A DNA stretch of 32,386 nucleotides from Cytophagales bacterium (GTDB lineage Bacteria > Bacteroidota > Bacteroidia > Cytophagales > Microscillaceae). Below, piece after piece: positions 9,024 through 16,829 of the stretch. The stretch spans positions 1-32,386 of the forward strand of contig JAAFIN010000026.1 of NCBI GenBank assembly GCA_013297825.1. Reading direction: 5' to 3'. Position 1 is the first letter of the stretch. Each line of letters opens with the position of its first letter. A model generated the notes under the pieces. It was not told where the DNA came from. It worked only from the letters and a program-made list of their open reading frames with translations, and ran no database searches. The position numbers were made by a program, and so were the translations under genes.

Positions 9024-9055
9024 TTTGTATTTTAAAAATACGTTTTTTAACTTTG
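9024..9055 (+). promoter_or_regulatory. Bacteroidota-type promoter for the 9145 gene
   Basis: TTTG (9024-9027), 20 bp, then TAACTTTG (9048-9055), an exact match to the phylum consensus. The paralogue at 23282 has the same two elements at the same spacing, and the sequence AAATACG-T6-AACTTTGTAATA is shared. Confidence 0.8.
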
Positions 9056-9090
9056 TAATATCATCTTAAAATTATTTATTCCACAAAAAA

Positions 9091-9124
9091 AACAGCAATT
9101 TTCATTAAAAAAGTTGCTGTTTTT
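9091..9124 (+). promoter_or_regulatory. Leader hairpin with U-run, possible attenuator
   Basis: AACAGCAA pairs with TTGCTGTT and is followed by T residues. It lies between the promoter and the ATG at 9145. The equivalent hairpin precedes the 23282 gene with a different loop, and both are followed by the identical ACAAAAATCATATTA. Its position in the 5' leader suggests attenuation. Confidence 0.55.
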
Positions 9125-9144
9125 ACAAAAATCATATTAAAAAT

Positions 9145-10371
9145 ATGAAACTAAACCCTCAAAATTCCGAAATTTTATCGGAAAATGAAAAAAATGCCAT
9201 ACAAAAATGTGTAGAAAATACACTTGTGTCTAAAGAAAAATTCTCTGTAGATTTCAATGATTTTTGGCAATGGGCAGGATATTCTCGCAAAGATTCTGCA
9301 AAAAGAACGTTAAAAAAGTTCTTCAAAGAAAAGAAAGATTTTATGATTTTTGATGACTTTTCCACAGACTTCTCCACACAAAAAGCAAGTAATGGCAGAC
9401 CTGAAAAAGGCATAAAATTAACCCTTGATTGTGCAATAAACTTAGCTTTAAAAGCAAATAGTGCTAAAAGTAATCTTGTGTATGATTTTATCTTAATTTG
9501 TAAAGAAAATTTTGAGAAAAATAATCAAAAAACATTAAATAATTCTATAAACCTTATTCAAAGCGAACTTGATGGAATCAAAGGCTGTGTAATAAGTAAT
9601 GAAAAATATCCTGTAATATTTACAGATTTTGTAAAATGGGTTGGTTACTCACGTAAAGATAATGCTAAAAGAACTTTAGTAGAAAATTTTGTAGAAAATA
9701 TTGATTTTGGGGTTTTCCTCAATATTGAGGAAAACCCCAATTCACTTGGTGGTCGCCCTTCTGAAATTATCAAACTTACAACAGATTGTGCCAAATCTTT
9801 TGCAATGCTTGCACAAACAGAAAGAGGAAAAGAAGTGCGAAAATATTTTCTAAAATGTGAAAAAGAATTATTGGAAATTACCCAAAATCCAATTCCTCAA
9901 TCTGCACAAAACATTTCAAATGAAATTATTTCAAGAGTAGATAATCTTGAAATCAAACTTGACATATTTGCAAAAGCAATGTTAAAAAATACAATTATGT
10001 TAGAAAAAATTTGTGATGTGCAAATAAAAATATTGGAAGAACAAGAAGAACTAAGAAATAGAATTTTAGCATTGGAAAAGCAAATCCCTCAAAAAAAGAT
10101 ATTTTCCTTAATGGTTATTTTGGAGAAAGAAACTAATTACCACAGAATTTTTACAAAAGAAAATCCTGTTTTCCACACAGAAAACGAACAAATGTATTTT
10201 GAGCAATCCAAAGTTTTATTTTCTTTGGAATTTGAACAAAAAACTGAATGTAAAAAAACTGAAAAATACATTTTTGGACTTTTAAAATTGCAAAAAGCTC
10301 ATACTCACAATGATTGTTTTGAATTGAAATCACACCATTTTCAAATGTTTGAAACTTTGAGAGTAAATTAA
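9145..10371 (+). CDS. Phage antirepressor/Bro-like protein with two tandem MSV199-like domains
   Basis: This 408-residue protein carries two copies of one domain, about residues 24-127 and 143-246. Each has the pattern F-DF--W-GYSRKD-AKRTL, then a GRP turn, then IKLT-DCA and a final segment ending Y/F-L-CEK or similar. This resembles the MSV199/Bro-type and phage antirepressor DNA-binding modules. A coiled coil (about 255-325) and an ~85-residue C-terminal module (about 326-408) follow. The C-terminal module is shared with the other paralogues and I do not recognise it. A DNA-binding regulatory role is inferred. Promoter, leader hairpin and four DnaA boxes lie upstream, and a terminator follows. 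Confidence 0.75.
   Translation: MKLNPQNSEILSENEKNAIQKCVENTLVSKEKFSVDFNDFWQWAGYSRKDSAKRTLKKFFKEKKDFMIFDDFSTDFSTQKASNGRPEKGIKLTLDCAINLALKANSAKSNLVYDFILICKENFEKNNQKTLNNSINLIQSELDGIKGCVISNEKYPVIFTDFVKWVGYSRKDNAKRTLVENFVENIDFGVFLNIEENPNSLGGRPSEIIKLTTDCAKSFAMLAQTERGKEVRKYFLKCEKELLEITQNPIPQSAQNISNEIISRVDNLEIKLDIFAKAMLKNTIMLEKICDVQIKILEEQEELRNRILALEKQIPQKKIFSLMVILEKETNYHRIFTKENPVFHTENEQMYFEQSKVLFSLEFEQKTECKKTEKYIFGLLKLQKAHTHNDCFELKSHHFQMFETLRVN
10111..10360 (+). repeat. 250-bp direct repeat, copy 1
   Basis: This stretch matches 11391-11640 with only three differences by eye, all C/T or G/A changes. It encodes the shared C-terminal module. The flanking coding sequence is far more diverged, which points to recent gene conversion or duplication of just this module. 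Confidence 0.9.
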
Positions 10372-10395
10372 AATTATTGTGTATTTTTAAGCATC

Positions 10396-10436
10396 AAAAA
10401 AAGCCTTATGACCAACGAAAGTTTATAAGGCTTTTT
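10396..10436 (+). terminator. Terminator after the 9145 gene
   Basis: AAAAAGCCTTAT pairs with ATAAGGCTTTTT. It sits 24 bp after the stop and 25 bp before the start of the next paralogue. Confidence 0.8.
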
Positions 10437-10460
10437 CTAAAAATTTTATCTAAATTTTAT

Positions 10461-11651
10461 ATGCAAATATCAGAAAATTTTGGAGAAAATCCAAATGTTC
10501 CCCTTATTAGGGTTGAGCAAAATGAGCAAGGTGTGCAGATTGTATCTGCAAGGGAATTACATCACTTTTTAGCGTCCAAACAACAATTCGCTGATTGGAT
10601 AAAAAATCGTATTGAACAGTATTCATTTATTGAGGGGCAGGATTTTACCATTCATAAAATTATGAATGGTAAAAATTGACAAATTGAATATGCTATTTCT
10701 TTGGATATGGCAAAAGAACTATCTATGGTTGAACGTACCAACAAAGGCAGAGAGGCAAGACAATATTTTATTGAATGTGAAAAAAAATTGCGAAAAACCC
10801 AAAGCTTATTACAAAATATTTCTCCTGAAAATGAACAAGAAATTTTTAAAGAGTTAAATCTTTTTAAAAATAGGCTTGATACATATTCTCTCACATTGGG
10901 GCTTAATTTCTTTAATTTGATTAAAAAAATAGACTACATTCATTTTGAGATTTTATCAAAATCTGAAAATATTGTTTTTGATTTATGGGATAAAAATCTA
11001 AAAACACAAAACAAAATTTTGAAAAAACTTGATTTTTTGGAGAAATCAGAAAAAAAATCAACGATGAAAATTGTTTCTTTGGAAAAAGAAATTTTAAAGC
11101 TCAAAGAAAATCAAAATATTTCTCCTAAAACATCACAAACACTATTCAAAGAACAATTATCACAAGAAATTATGATAAAAATTCAAAATTTAGAAAATAA
11201 AATTGAATTTTGTATTGTTAGTTTTACACACAATATTGGAATTTTTGAAAAAATAAGTGATGTTCAAGAATTATTTTTAAAAGAATTAGACAATTTAAAA
11301 AATGAAGTTTTTGAATTGAAAAATCAACTAAAAAATCAAGAATACATTTTACAACAAAATATTTCACTACAAAAAGATATTTTTGTTTTAATGGTTATTT
11401 TGGAGAAAGAAACTAATTATCACAGAATTTTTACAAAAGAAAATCCTGTTTTCCACACAGAAAACGAACAAATATATTTTGAGCAATCCAAAGTTTTATT
11501 TTCTTTGGAATTTGAACAAAAAACTGAATGTAAAAAAACTGAAAAATATATTTTTGGACTTTTAAAATTGCAAAAAGCTCATACTCACAATGATTGTTTT
11601 GAATTGAAATCACACCATTTTCAAATGTTTGAAACTTTGAAATTTATCTAA
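10461..11651 (+). pseudogene. AntA/AntB-type antirepressor interrupted by an in-frame TGA
   Basis: The frame starting at ATG 10461 encodes an AntA/AntB-like domain (VSARELHHFLASKQQFADWI, then FIEGQDFTIHKI). It meets TGA at 10677-10679 and resumes in the same frame with QIEYAISLDMAKELSMVERT and GREARQYFIECEKKL. Both halves are needed for the domain, so this looks like one nonsense change in a single gene. The downstream open part (from TTG 10701 or ATG 10707) holds a long coiled coil and the shared C-terminal module, nearly identical at DNA level to that of the 9145 gene. A truncated protein of ~72 residues, or a reinitiated C-terminal protein, may still be made. No promoter of its own was seen. 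Confidence 0.8.
11391..11640 (+). repeat. 250-bp direct repeat, copy 2
   Basis: Second copy of the C-terminal module DNA of 10111-10360, in the same orientation. Recombination between the two would delete about 1.28 kb. Confidence 0.9.
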
Positions 11652-11693
11652 AAAAAAGACTTTCTAAATTTTAAAAATTTGGAAAGTCTTTTT
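11651..11693 (+). terminator. Terminator, AAAGACTTTC stem
   Basis: AAAAAGACTTTCTAAATTTT pairs with its complement before a T-run, right after the stop codon. Nearly the same hairpin recurs at 12557-12600. Confidence 0.85.
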
Positions 11694-11831
11694 GACAAAT
11701 ATCTATTTTTTATACTACTAAATATTTTTTTATATTAAACAAAAAAAATAAAAATTGTTTTTTTATTATGGCATATTAAAAAAAATGTTTAGTTTTGAAT
11801 ATCATAAAAAATAACTTTAACCCATTCATTT

Positions 11832-12551
11832 ATGAAAAAAATAAAAATCTTTGTTTTCTTTTTCAGCTTACTTTTTTTAACAAACTGCAAACTTCTTTTA
11901 GAGCCAAAAAATGACTTTCCTACCTGTCAAGGAGATTGTACAATAGTACGAGGGAGATTGGTTACAGATAATAGACAAACTCCAATAGCAAATGCAGAAG
12001 TACAAATTTGGTGGGGTTATAGCAGAGGCTGGAGTGGAGGAGAATACAGGAAAAAAGCAAAAGCAATTACTGATTCACAAGGAAATTTTACAGTTTCTTT
12101 TTTTATTGCTGATGATGAATTGAGAAGTCTTAACAATTTTTACATTCATTATATCACCGACCAAAATGTTTATTTTGACCTTGATAATACTGTTGATGCT
12201 ACTGTTGATTATTTTCCTAATAGTATTACACTTACAAGAAATGCAACTTTTGATATTTCTGCGTTTTTAATTCCTAAAATTGCTTATGCAAAATTTGTAA
12301 AACAACAAAATATACAAATTACAGACCCAAATGATTATTTTAATACAGAATTGACAGGAAGTTATGGCGTAAATACTGCTACAAGTTTTGGTTGTGATTG
12401 GATTAGATATCCTCTGGATATCATACAGATTCCTGCTAATTACCCACTCACAGTAAAAACCATTAGAATAAAAAGCGGTGTAAGAACAGAAGAAACTGAA
12501 AATATAATGGTTAGAGATGGTGAAACTATTACAATTTCTAAAACATTTTAA
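11832..12551 (+). CDS. Lipoprotein with carboxypeptidase regulatory-like domain
   Basis: This 239-residue protein has a lipoprotein signal peptide with lipobox LTNC, so Cys19 should be lipidated. After it comes a CarboxypepD_reg-like beta-sandwich pattern (VRGRLVTDNRQTPIANAEVQ, then AITDSQGNFTVSF) at about residues 38-92. The rest, about 95-239, is unrecognised and contains several Asp/Asn-rich stretches. The domain usually occurs in outer-membrane or secreted proteins, so I infer a cell-envelope location. The gene appears to be transcribed alone, with terminators on both sides. Its function is not known. Confidence 0.75.
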   Translation: MKKIKIFVFFFSLLFLTNCKLLLEPKNDFPTCQGDCTIVRGRLVTDNRQTPIANAEVQIWWGYSRGWSGGEYRKKAKAITDSQGNFTVSFFIADDELRSLNNFYIHYITDQNVYFDLDNTVDATVDYFPNSITLTRNATFDISAFLIPKIAYAKFVKQQNIQITDPNDYFNTELTGSYGVNTATSFGCDWIRYPLDIIQIPANYPLTVKTIRIKSGVRTEETENIMVRDGETITISKTF

Positions 12552-12556
12552 AATAA

Positions 12557-12600
12557 AAAAAAAAGACTTTCTAAATTTTAAAATTTGGAAAGTCTTTTTT
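12557..12600. terminator. Bidirectional terminator between convergent genes
   Basis: An A-run, the stem AAAGACTTTCTAAATTTT and its complement, then a T-run. It serves the lipoprotein gene (plus) and tyrS (minus). The hairpin is almost identical to the one at 11651-11693. Confidence 0.85.
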
Positions 12601-12606
12601 CTTATT

Positions 12607-13878
12607 TTATTTCACAATCACCAAATAATCTTTTTTACCTGATTTCAAAAGCAAAAATTTGTTTTTTATCAATGAAAAATTAGATTTTTTTTCTCCCATT
12701 TCAGCAGAAACCTTTTCACGATTGATAGTAAGACCATTATTTTTTAATAATCTGCGTATTTCGCCTTTTGAAATAGCCATTACTTGGCTTGCCAAATCCA
12801 CTACAGAGACAATATTTTCAAAATCTTCTTTGGTAAATTGTGTTTGAGGCACACCTTCCAAAACATCTAATAATAAATCTTCGTCAGTATTTTCAAAATC
12901 CGCTTGCGTGCTTTTCCCAAATAATAAATTAGTTGCTTTTTGGGCGTTATCCAAATCCTCTTGTCCGTGAACAAGGCGAGTAAGTTCTTCACCAAGAATT
13001 TTTTTCAACGCATTTTTATTATTGGCGTATTCTTGTTCCAAATTTTCAATTTTTTGTTGGTCAAAATCTGTAAAAAAGCGTAATAATTTGGACAAATCAT
13101 CATCATTTACATTTAACCAAAATTGATAAAACTTGTAAGGTGAGGTAAGATTTTTGTCCAACCAAATATTCCCTTGTTCTGATTTACCAAATTTTGTTCC
13201 GTCTGTTTTAGTCAATAATGGGCAAGTAATTGCATACGCATCACCGCCATCTTTGCGTCTTATGAGTTCTGTTCCTGTGGTAATATTGCCCCATTGGTCA
13301 GAACCGCCTATTTGCAAACGACAATTTTTATTTTTGAATAAATGATAAAAATCAAAACCTTGTAAAAGTTGGTAAGAAAATTCTGTAAAAGAAATGCCTG
13401 TTTCCAAGCGATTTTTTACGCTATCTTTTGCCATCATATAATTGATAGGAATGTGTTTTCCAACTTCCCTCAAAAATTCCAAAAACGAAAAATCTTTTGT
13501 CCAATCATAATTATTCACAATTTCAGCGCCTGTTTCTGAATCATTAAAATCCAAAAATTTCTCTAATTGTGCTTTTACGCCTGCGATATTGCGTTGCAAA
13601 ACTTCTTCTGAAAGTAGATTTCTTTCTGCGGATTTGCCCGAAGGGTCGCCTATCATACCTGTAGCACCACCCACAAGAGCAATAGGTTTGTGTCCGCATT
13701 GTTGGAGGCGTTTTAGGAGCATCACAGGCACAAGATTGCCAATGTGCAAAGATGGTGCAGTTGGGTCAAAACCTGCGTAACCTGTGGTAATATTTTCTTG
13801 TAAAAATTTTTCGGTATCAGGGGTTTGATTGTGTAGCATACCACGCCAAGACAATTCAGCTACAAAATTTTTTTTCAT
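12607..13878 (-). CDS. tyrS: Tyrosine--tRNA ligase
   Basis: The protein of 423 residues charges tRNA-Tyr with tyrosine in the cytoplasm. Class I signatures are clear: the HIGH box appears as HIGN in PTAPSLHIGNLVP, the tyrosine-pocket region as VGGATGMIGDPSGKS, and the KMSKS loop as KFGKS. A C-terminal S4 RNA-binding domain (AISKGEIRRLLKNNGLTINR) completes the usual architecture. I chose the ATG at 13878 because MKKNFVAELSWRGMLHNQTP matches the usual N-terminus; an in-frame upstream ATG at 13971 would add 31 residues with no family match. It converges on the lipoprotein gene and shares a terminator with it. Confidence 0.97.
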   Translation of the reverse strand: MKKNFVAELSWRGMLHNQTPDTEKFLQENITTGYAGFDPTAPSLHIGNLVPVMLLKRLQQCGHKPIALVGGATGMIGDPSGKSAERNLLSEEVLQRNIAGVKAQLEKFLDFNDSETGAEIVNNYDWTKDFSFLEFLREVGKHIPINYMMAKDSVKNRLETGISFTEFSYQLLQGFDFYHLFKNKNCRLQIGGSDQWGNITTGTELIRRKDGGDAYAITCPLLTKTDGTKFGKSEQGNIWLDKNLTSPYKFYQFWLNVNDDDLSKLLRFFTDFDQQKIENLEQEYANNKNALKKILGEELTRLVHGQEDLDNAQKATNLLFGKSTQADFENTDEDLLLDVLEGVPQTQFTKEDFENIVSVVDLASQVMAISKGEIRRLLKNNGLTINREKVSAEMGEKKSNFSLIKNKFLLLKSGKKDYLVIVK

Positions 13879-13992
13879 GGTTGTTGATATTTTTGGTATT
13901 TTACTAATTTCTAATTTACAAAAATGCAAAATATTTTTTGGATTAAAAAAATAAACAAGATTTAGATACATTATCCAAGCCTATTTTTTTGT

Positions 13993-14000
13993 TATCTTTG
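13993..14000 (+). promoter_or_regulatory. Possible -7 box for the 14025 gene
   Basis: TATCTTTG fits the TAnnTTTG consensus, 24 bp before the ATG. No good TTTG lies at the expected distance upstream, so this call is weak. Confidence 0.35.
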
Positions 14001-14024
14001 TAGAAATTATCTTTAATTATTCAG

Positions 14025-14942
14025 ATGAAATATATTATCATACTTTTTCTTTTTTGTATTCAAAATTGTTTTTCCCAAGAAATCACGATTTTATCAAAAA
14101 ATGATAAAAAACCAATTCCTTTTGCGAATGTTATTTACCTAAAAAATGACAGCATCAAAGGCGGAAATTATACCAATGAAAATGGTAAAATACTGCTTGA
14201 TTTAAAGCCTGAAATAAATTTTTTAGAAATCTCTTGTATTGGCTTTGAAACTCTAAAAATTGAAAGAAAAAATATTCAATCAAGTATTTTTCTTGAAGAA
14301 AATGCTACACACTTACAAGAAATAAATGTCAGCGATAAAAAACCAACTACCCAATATCTGGGGCAGTCTTTTGCTTCACGCTTCCATTGCCTTACGCAAG
14401 CCATAGGAAATGGCTATGAAAGTATTACACTTATTGAAAACCCTTTTAGTGCAGAAAAAGAAGTAAAGTCATTCTATTTTTATTTGGAAAAATATGATAA
14501 TTTGTTGCCTATTTTCAGAATTGTATTTTATAAAAATGAAAATAATATTCCAACTAAAGCATACCCACAAAATATCCACGAAAATATTTTTACATTGACA
14601 GAAAAACAAAAAAGAAAAATAAAATTGGATATACGAAAAATGAATGTTGTGTTACCAAAAGAAGGCTTTTTTGTGGGAATAGAATGTTTGGGTATGATAG
14701 ATTCAAAAACAAAGGAAATAGTAGATATTCAAGAATTATACAAAAATATGACACCAAAAAAATTTATTATGACAACAGGAATTGCCTACAATTCAAGCAA
14801 AAAACAGACATATAGTTTTGAAAAGCATAAATTTAGAAGAGAAAAATGGATAGATGTTAATTCTCGGACAAAAAAAACTCCTTTAAAATTTGTAGGTAAT
14901 GAATTTTTATCTCCTACTTTTGGTATAGAAGTTTACGAATAA
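14025..14942 (+). CDS. Exported CarboxypepD_reg-like domain protein
   Basis: This 305-residue protein has an 18-residue signal peptide ending FSQ. A CarboxypepD_reg-like domain spans about residues 19-95 (KPIPFANVIYLKNDSIKGG, NENGKILLDL, LEISCIGFETLKI). This is the same fold found at the N-terminus of TonB-dependent receptors, but no receptor barrel follows. The C-terminal 200 residues (ASRFHCLTQAIGNGYESITL onward) form a beta-rich domain seen in Bacteroidota proteins of unknown role. A periplasmic or outer-membrane location is inferred. It is transcribed alone and is divergent from tyrS. Confidence 0.75.
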   Translation: MKYIIILFLFCIQNCFSQEITILSKNDKKPIPFANVIYLKNDSIKGGNYTNENGKILLDLKPEINFLEISCIGFETLKIERKNIQSSIFLEENATHLQEINVSDKKPTTQYLGQSFASRFHCLTQAIGNGYESITLIENPFSAEKEVKSFYFYLEKYDNLLPIFRIVFYKNENNIPTKAYPQNIHENIFTLTEKQKRKIKLDIRKMNVVLPKEGFFVGIECLGMIDSKTKEIVDIQELYKNMTPKKFIMTTGIAYNSSKKQTYSFEKHKFRREKWIDVNSRTKKTPLKFVGNEFLSPTFGIEVYE

Positions 14943-14978
14943 AAAAAAGGCTTAAACGCATTGTTTAAGCCTTTTTTG
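14941..14978. terminator. Bidirectional terminator, GGCTTAAAC stem
   Basis: AAAAAAGGCTTAAAC pairs with GTTTAAGCCTTTTTT. It separates the 14025 gene (plus) from the hipT-like gene (minus). A nearly identical hairpin is at 16781-16819. Confidence 0.85.
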
Positions 14979-14979
14979 T

Positions 14980-15990
14980 TTAGGAGAATTTTGTATTTAT
15001 GGCTCTTATTCTATCCAAATAAATATTTTTATAAAGGATTTTGGTATTTGGTTGTAAGAATGAATTTTGAATGAGCGTGTCAATAAATGAATGTTCTTTT
15101 GAAAAAAAAGACATTATTTTTTGAAATCTTTTCTCTGAAATTTCAAATTTTTTGCTCAATTCCAAAAAATCATTGTACGCATAAAATCCTAACGCCTCAA
15201 AACTCGGAGTGTAAAAATCATTTTCAAAAAAACCATCATTCAAAGCTACAAATGTATCATTGGGCAAATGCAACGCAGTATTTAGCAAATCATACGCAGG
15301 CGAAAGCACATAATCGCCAAAAAGCGTTTGTTGCAAAGAAAAATTTTTGAGGTGTGCATCACCATTTGCAAACAAATAATTGAAAATTATCAAAGAAAAC
15401 AATTTTTCTACTTCCACTTGATAAGCACGCACATATTTTTTTAGTAATTGTCCCAATAATTCACAACTTCCTTCATATTTAAAATTTTCGCCATTGATTT
15501 CTCTTGATTTTCCTGCCAAAACTGCAAAATCTTCTTGTGCGATTTTATTACCTTGTGCATCATAATCAAAACGTTTGGTCAAATATGCCAAATCATTATT
15601 TTTCATAAAAACGATTGCGTTTTTGGCGGTATTTATACCAAATATTTGTGAAGCAATTTGCGTAGTAAGATGTTCATTTGCAGGCAAATCTGCAAGATTA
15701 AGAAGGGAAGGGCGAGGTGGAATAGGTTTTAGAATGTATTGACCTTGTTCGTGAGGAAGTTTGAGCCTAAGTGTATTTTTATCCAAAACCAACGCATATT
15801 TGGGTTGAAAACCACTCAAAGAAATATTTTTTGGAAATATTTTTGTAAAAAATTGAGTTGGAACATCAATATCAAAATCCAAAACAGGATTTACATTTTG
15901 TCCAAAAAAAATATCTTTTTGTGCTTTTTTAGAATAACCTTTTGTTTGTTGAATAGTCAAATTAGCAGGACAAATGTGCGATAAAGTCAT
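14980..15990 (-). CDS. hipT: HipT-like Ser/Thr kinase toxin (HipA C-terminal domain)
   Basis: This 336-residue protein lacks the usual HipA N-terminal subdomain, which is encoded separately just upstream. The Gly-rich loop reads SLSGFQPK with Ser57 and Ser59, the same S-x-S form and numbering I recall for E. coli HipT autophosphorylation sites. Other kinase features are Lys88 (YILKP), the catalytic loop NGDAHLKNF (Asp211, Asn216) and the metal-binding Asp234 in SPAYDLLNT. Known HipA/HipT kinases phosphorylate aminoacyl-tRNA synthetases (GltX, TrpS) and stop growth; the target here is unknown. It is the last gene of a hipB-hipS-hipT order operon, 45 bp after hipS. No catalytic residue appears to be lost. 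Confidence 0.88.
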   Translation of the reverse strand: MTLSHICPANLTIQQTKGYSKKAQKDIFFGQNVNPVLDFDIDVPTQFFTKIFPKNISLSGFQPKYALVLDKNTLRLKLPHEQGQYILKPIPPRPSLLNLADLPANEHLTTQIASQIFGINTAKNAIVFMKNNDLAYLTKRFDYDAQGNKIAQEDFAVLAGKSREINGENFKYEGSCELLGQLLKKYVRAYQVEVEKLFSLIIFNYLFANGDAHLKNFSLQQTLFGDYVLSPAYDLLNTALHLPNDTFVALNDGFFENDFYTPSFEALGFYAYNDFLELSKKFEISEKRFQKIMSFFSKEHSFIDTLIQNSFLQPNTKILYKNIYLDRIRAINTKFS

Positions 15991-16035
15991 ATTGTACGTA
16001 TGATATATTTTTAAAAAAGCATTTTTGATAATATT

Positions 16036-16362
16036 TTAAACAATTCGTTTTAAGGTTACTGCACCTGTTGTATCAATTTCTGCAGTTTTTTCTACAAAAC
16101 TAAGTGTATCATTTTTATCTATTTTATGATAATTTGCCTGCCAATCCAAATTATCACCTTCTGCAATTAGTCCTGAAAAAAATGCAAAAATCACATTTTT
16201 TTGTTCATATTTTTGTTGATTTTTAGGTAATGTAAGGCTTATTGCAGGCATTTTATTTTGCAAAAAATAATTTTTTTCATATTCAAAAATATAATTTCTT
16301 TGGTCAGTTTCTGTCAAAATACCTGCTAAAATCTTATGACAATACACTTCAAAAATTCGCAT
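16036..16362 (-). CDS. hipS: HipS-like protein (HipA N-terminal subdomain)
   Basis: This 108-residue protein corresponds to the N-terminal subdomain of HipA (MRIFEVYCHKILAGILTET, FEYEKNYFLQNKMPAISLTL, FSGLIAEGDN). In standard HipA it is fused to the kinase; here it is a separate gene. In the characterised HipBST systems the equivalent small protein HipS, rather than HipB, neutralises the kinase. That role is inferred here from gene order and size (HipS is about 100 residues). A 119-bp gap with heptamer arrays separates it from hipB. Confidence 0.85.
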   Translation of the reverse strand: MRIFEVYCHKILAGILTETDQRNYIFEYEKNYFLQNKMPAISLTLPKNQQKYEQKNVIFAFFSGLIAEGDNLDWQANYHKIDKNDTLSFVEKTAEIDTTGAVTLKRIV

Positions 16363-16369
16363 AAAACAA

Positions 16370-16411
16370 AGTTTAAGGTTTAAAGTTCAAGGTTTAAAGT
16401 TTAAGGTTCAA
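16370..16411. repeat. RGTTYAA heptamer array, six units
   Basis: Six contiguous 7-bp units of the form (A/G)GTT(T/C)AA with no slippage, 8 bp upstream of the hipS start codon. Confidence 0.9.
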
Positions 16412-16427
16412 AAAAAAATGGCTATTC

Positions 16428-16487
16428 ATTTACCATTTACAATTTACCATTAAAAAAGGCTGTTTCATTCCTAATTCCTAATTATTT
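16428..16487. repeat. ATTTACM and ATTCCTA heptamers at the hipB stop
   Basis: Three ATTTACC/ATTTACA units at 16428-16448, and two ATTCCTA units at 16467-16480 running into ATTATTT over the hipB stop codon (16482-16484). Confidence 0.8.
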
Positions 16488-16679
16488 TTTCGTTTGTACC
16501 TGAATTTCAAGCCCCAATGTATCCAAAATTTTTAGCAGTGTATCAAGGCTTACATTTTCGCCTTTTTCAAGTTTTGTAAGCGTATTTTTGTTTATTTGGG
16601 CAATTTGTGCCAAATCTTCTTGATTGATATTTAGCATTTTTCTGCGTTGTTTTATAATTTGAGCAATTTGGTTTTTCAT
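16482..16679 (-). CDS. hipB: HipB-like XRE-family repressor
   Basis: The protein of 65 residues is a single XRE-type helix-turn-helix (IIKQRRKMLNINQEDLAQIA, then INKNTLTKLEKGENVSLDTL). It is typical of HipB: first in the operon, DNA-binding, and expected to repress its own promoter. Two identical palindromes, TCCTATTTTATTAGGA, lie directly upstream and are the probable operators. The C-terminus is short, with no long tail after the helix-turn-helix. Its stop codon touches ATTCCTA heptamers. Confidence 0.9.
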   Translation of the reverse strand: MKNQIAQIIKQRRKMLNINQEDLAQIAQINKNTLTKLEKGENVSLDTLLKILDTLGLEIQVQTKK

Positions 16680-16691
16680 AGATTTATTTTC

Positions 16692-16767
16692 TCCTATTTT
16701 ATTAGGAATTTTTTATAAAAAATGTATTTTTTTATAAAAAAACGCAAAAAATCCTATTTTATTAGGA
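16692..16767 (-). promoter_or_regulatory. Twin HipB operators
   Basis: The palindrome TCCTA-N6-TAGGA occurs at 16692-16707 and 16752-16767, exactly 60 bp apart, with identical flanks (GGAATTTTTTA follows both). The first is 13 bp from the hipB start. E. coli HipB binds a similar palindrome class (TATCC-N8-GGATA). Cooperative binding of a HipB dimer to both is likely, and hypothetical here. Confidence 0.8.
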
Positions 16768-16780
16768 ATTTTTTAAAAAT

Positions 16781-16819
16781 AAAAAAAAAGCTTAAACACA
16801 TTGTTTAAGCCTTTTTTTT
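16781..16819 (-). terminator. Terminator after the comB-like gene
   Basis: The minus strand reads GGCTTAAACAATGTGTTTAAGC followed by T residues, 11 bp after the comB-like stop. It also insulates the hip operon promoter. It nearly copies the hairpin at 14941-14978. Confidence 0.85.
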
Positions 16820-16829
16820 GTAGTTTCAT

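Noticed and set aside
10677-10679. TGA as a recoded sense codon (selenocysteine or Trp)
   Set aside because: Other genes here use TGA as stop and TGG for Trp, and no selenocysteine context is expected in an antirepressor. A nonsense change is simpler.
13879-13971. Upstream start of tyrS adding 31 residues
   Set aside because: The extension is hydrophobic and unlike TyrS; the family N-terminus begins at the internal ATG 13878.
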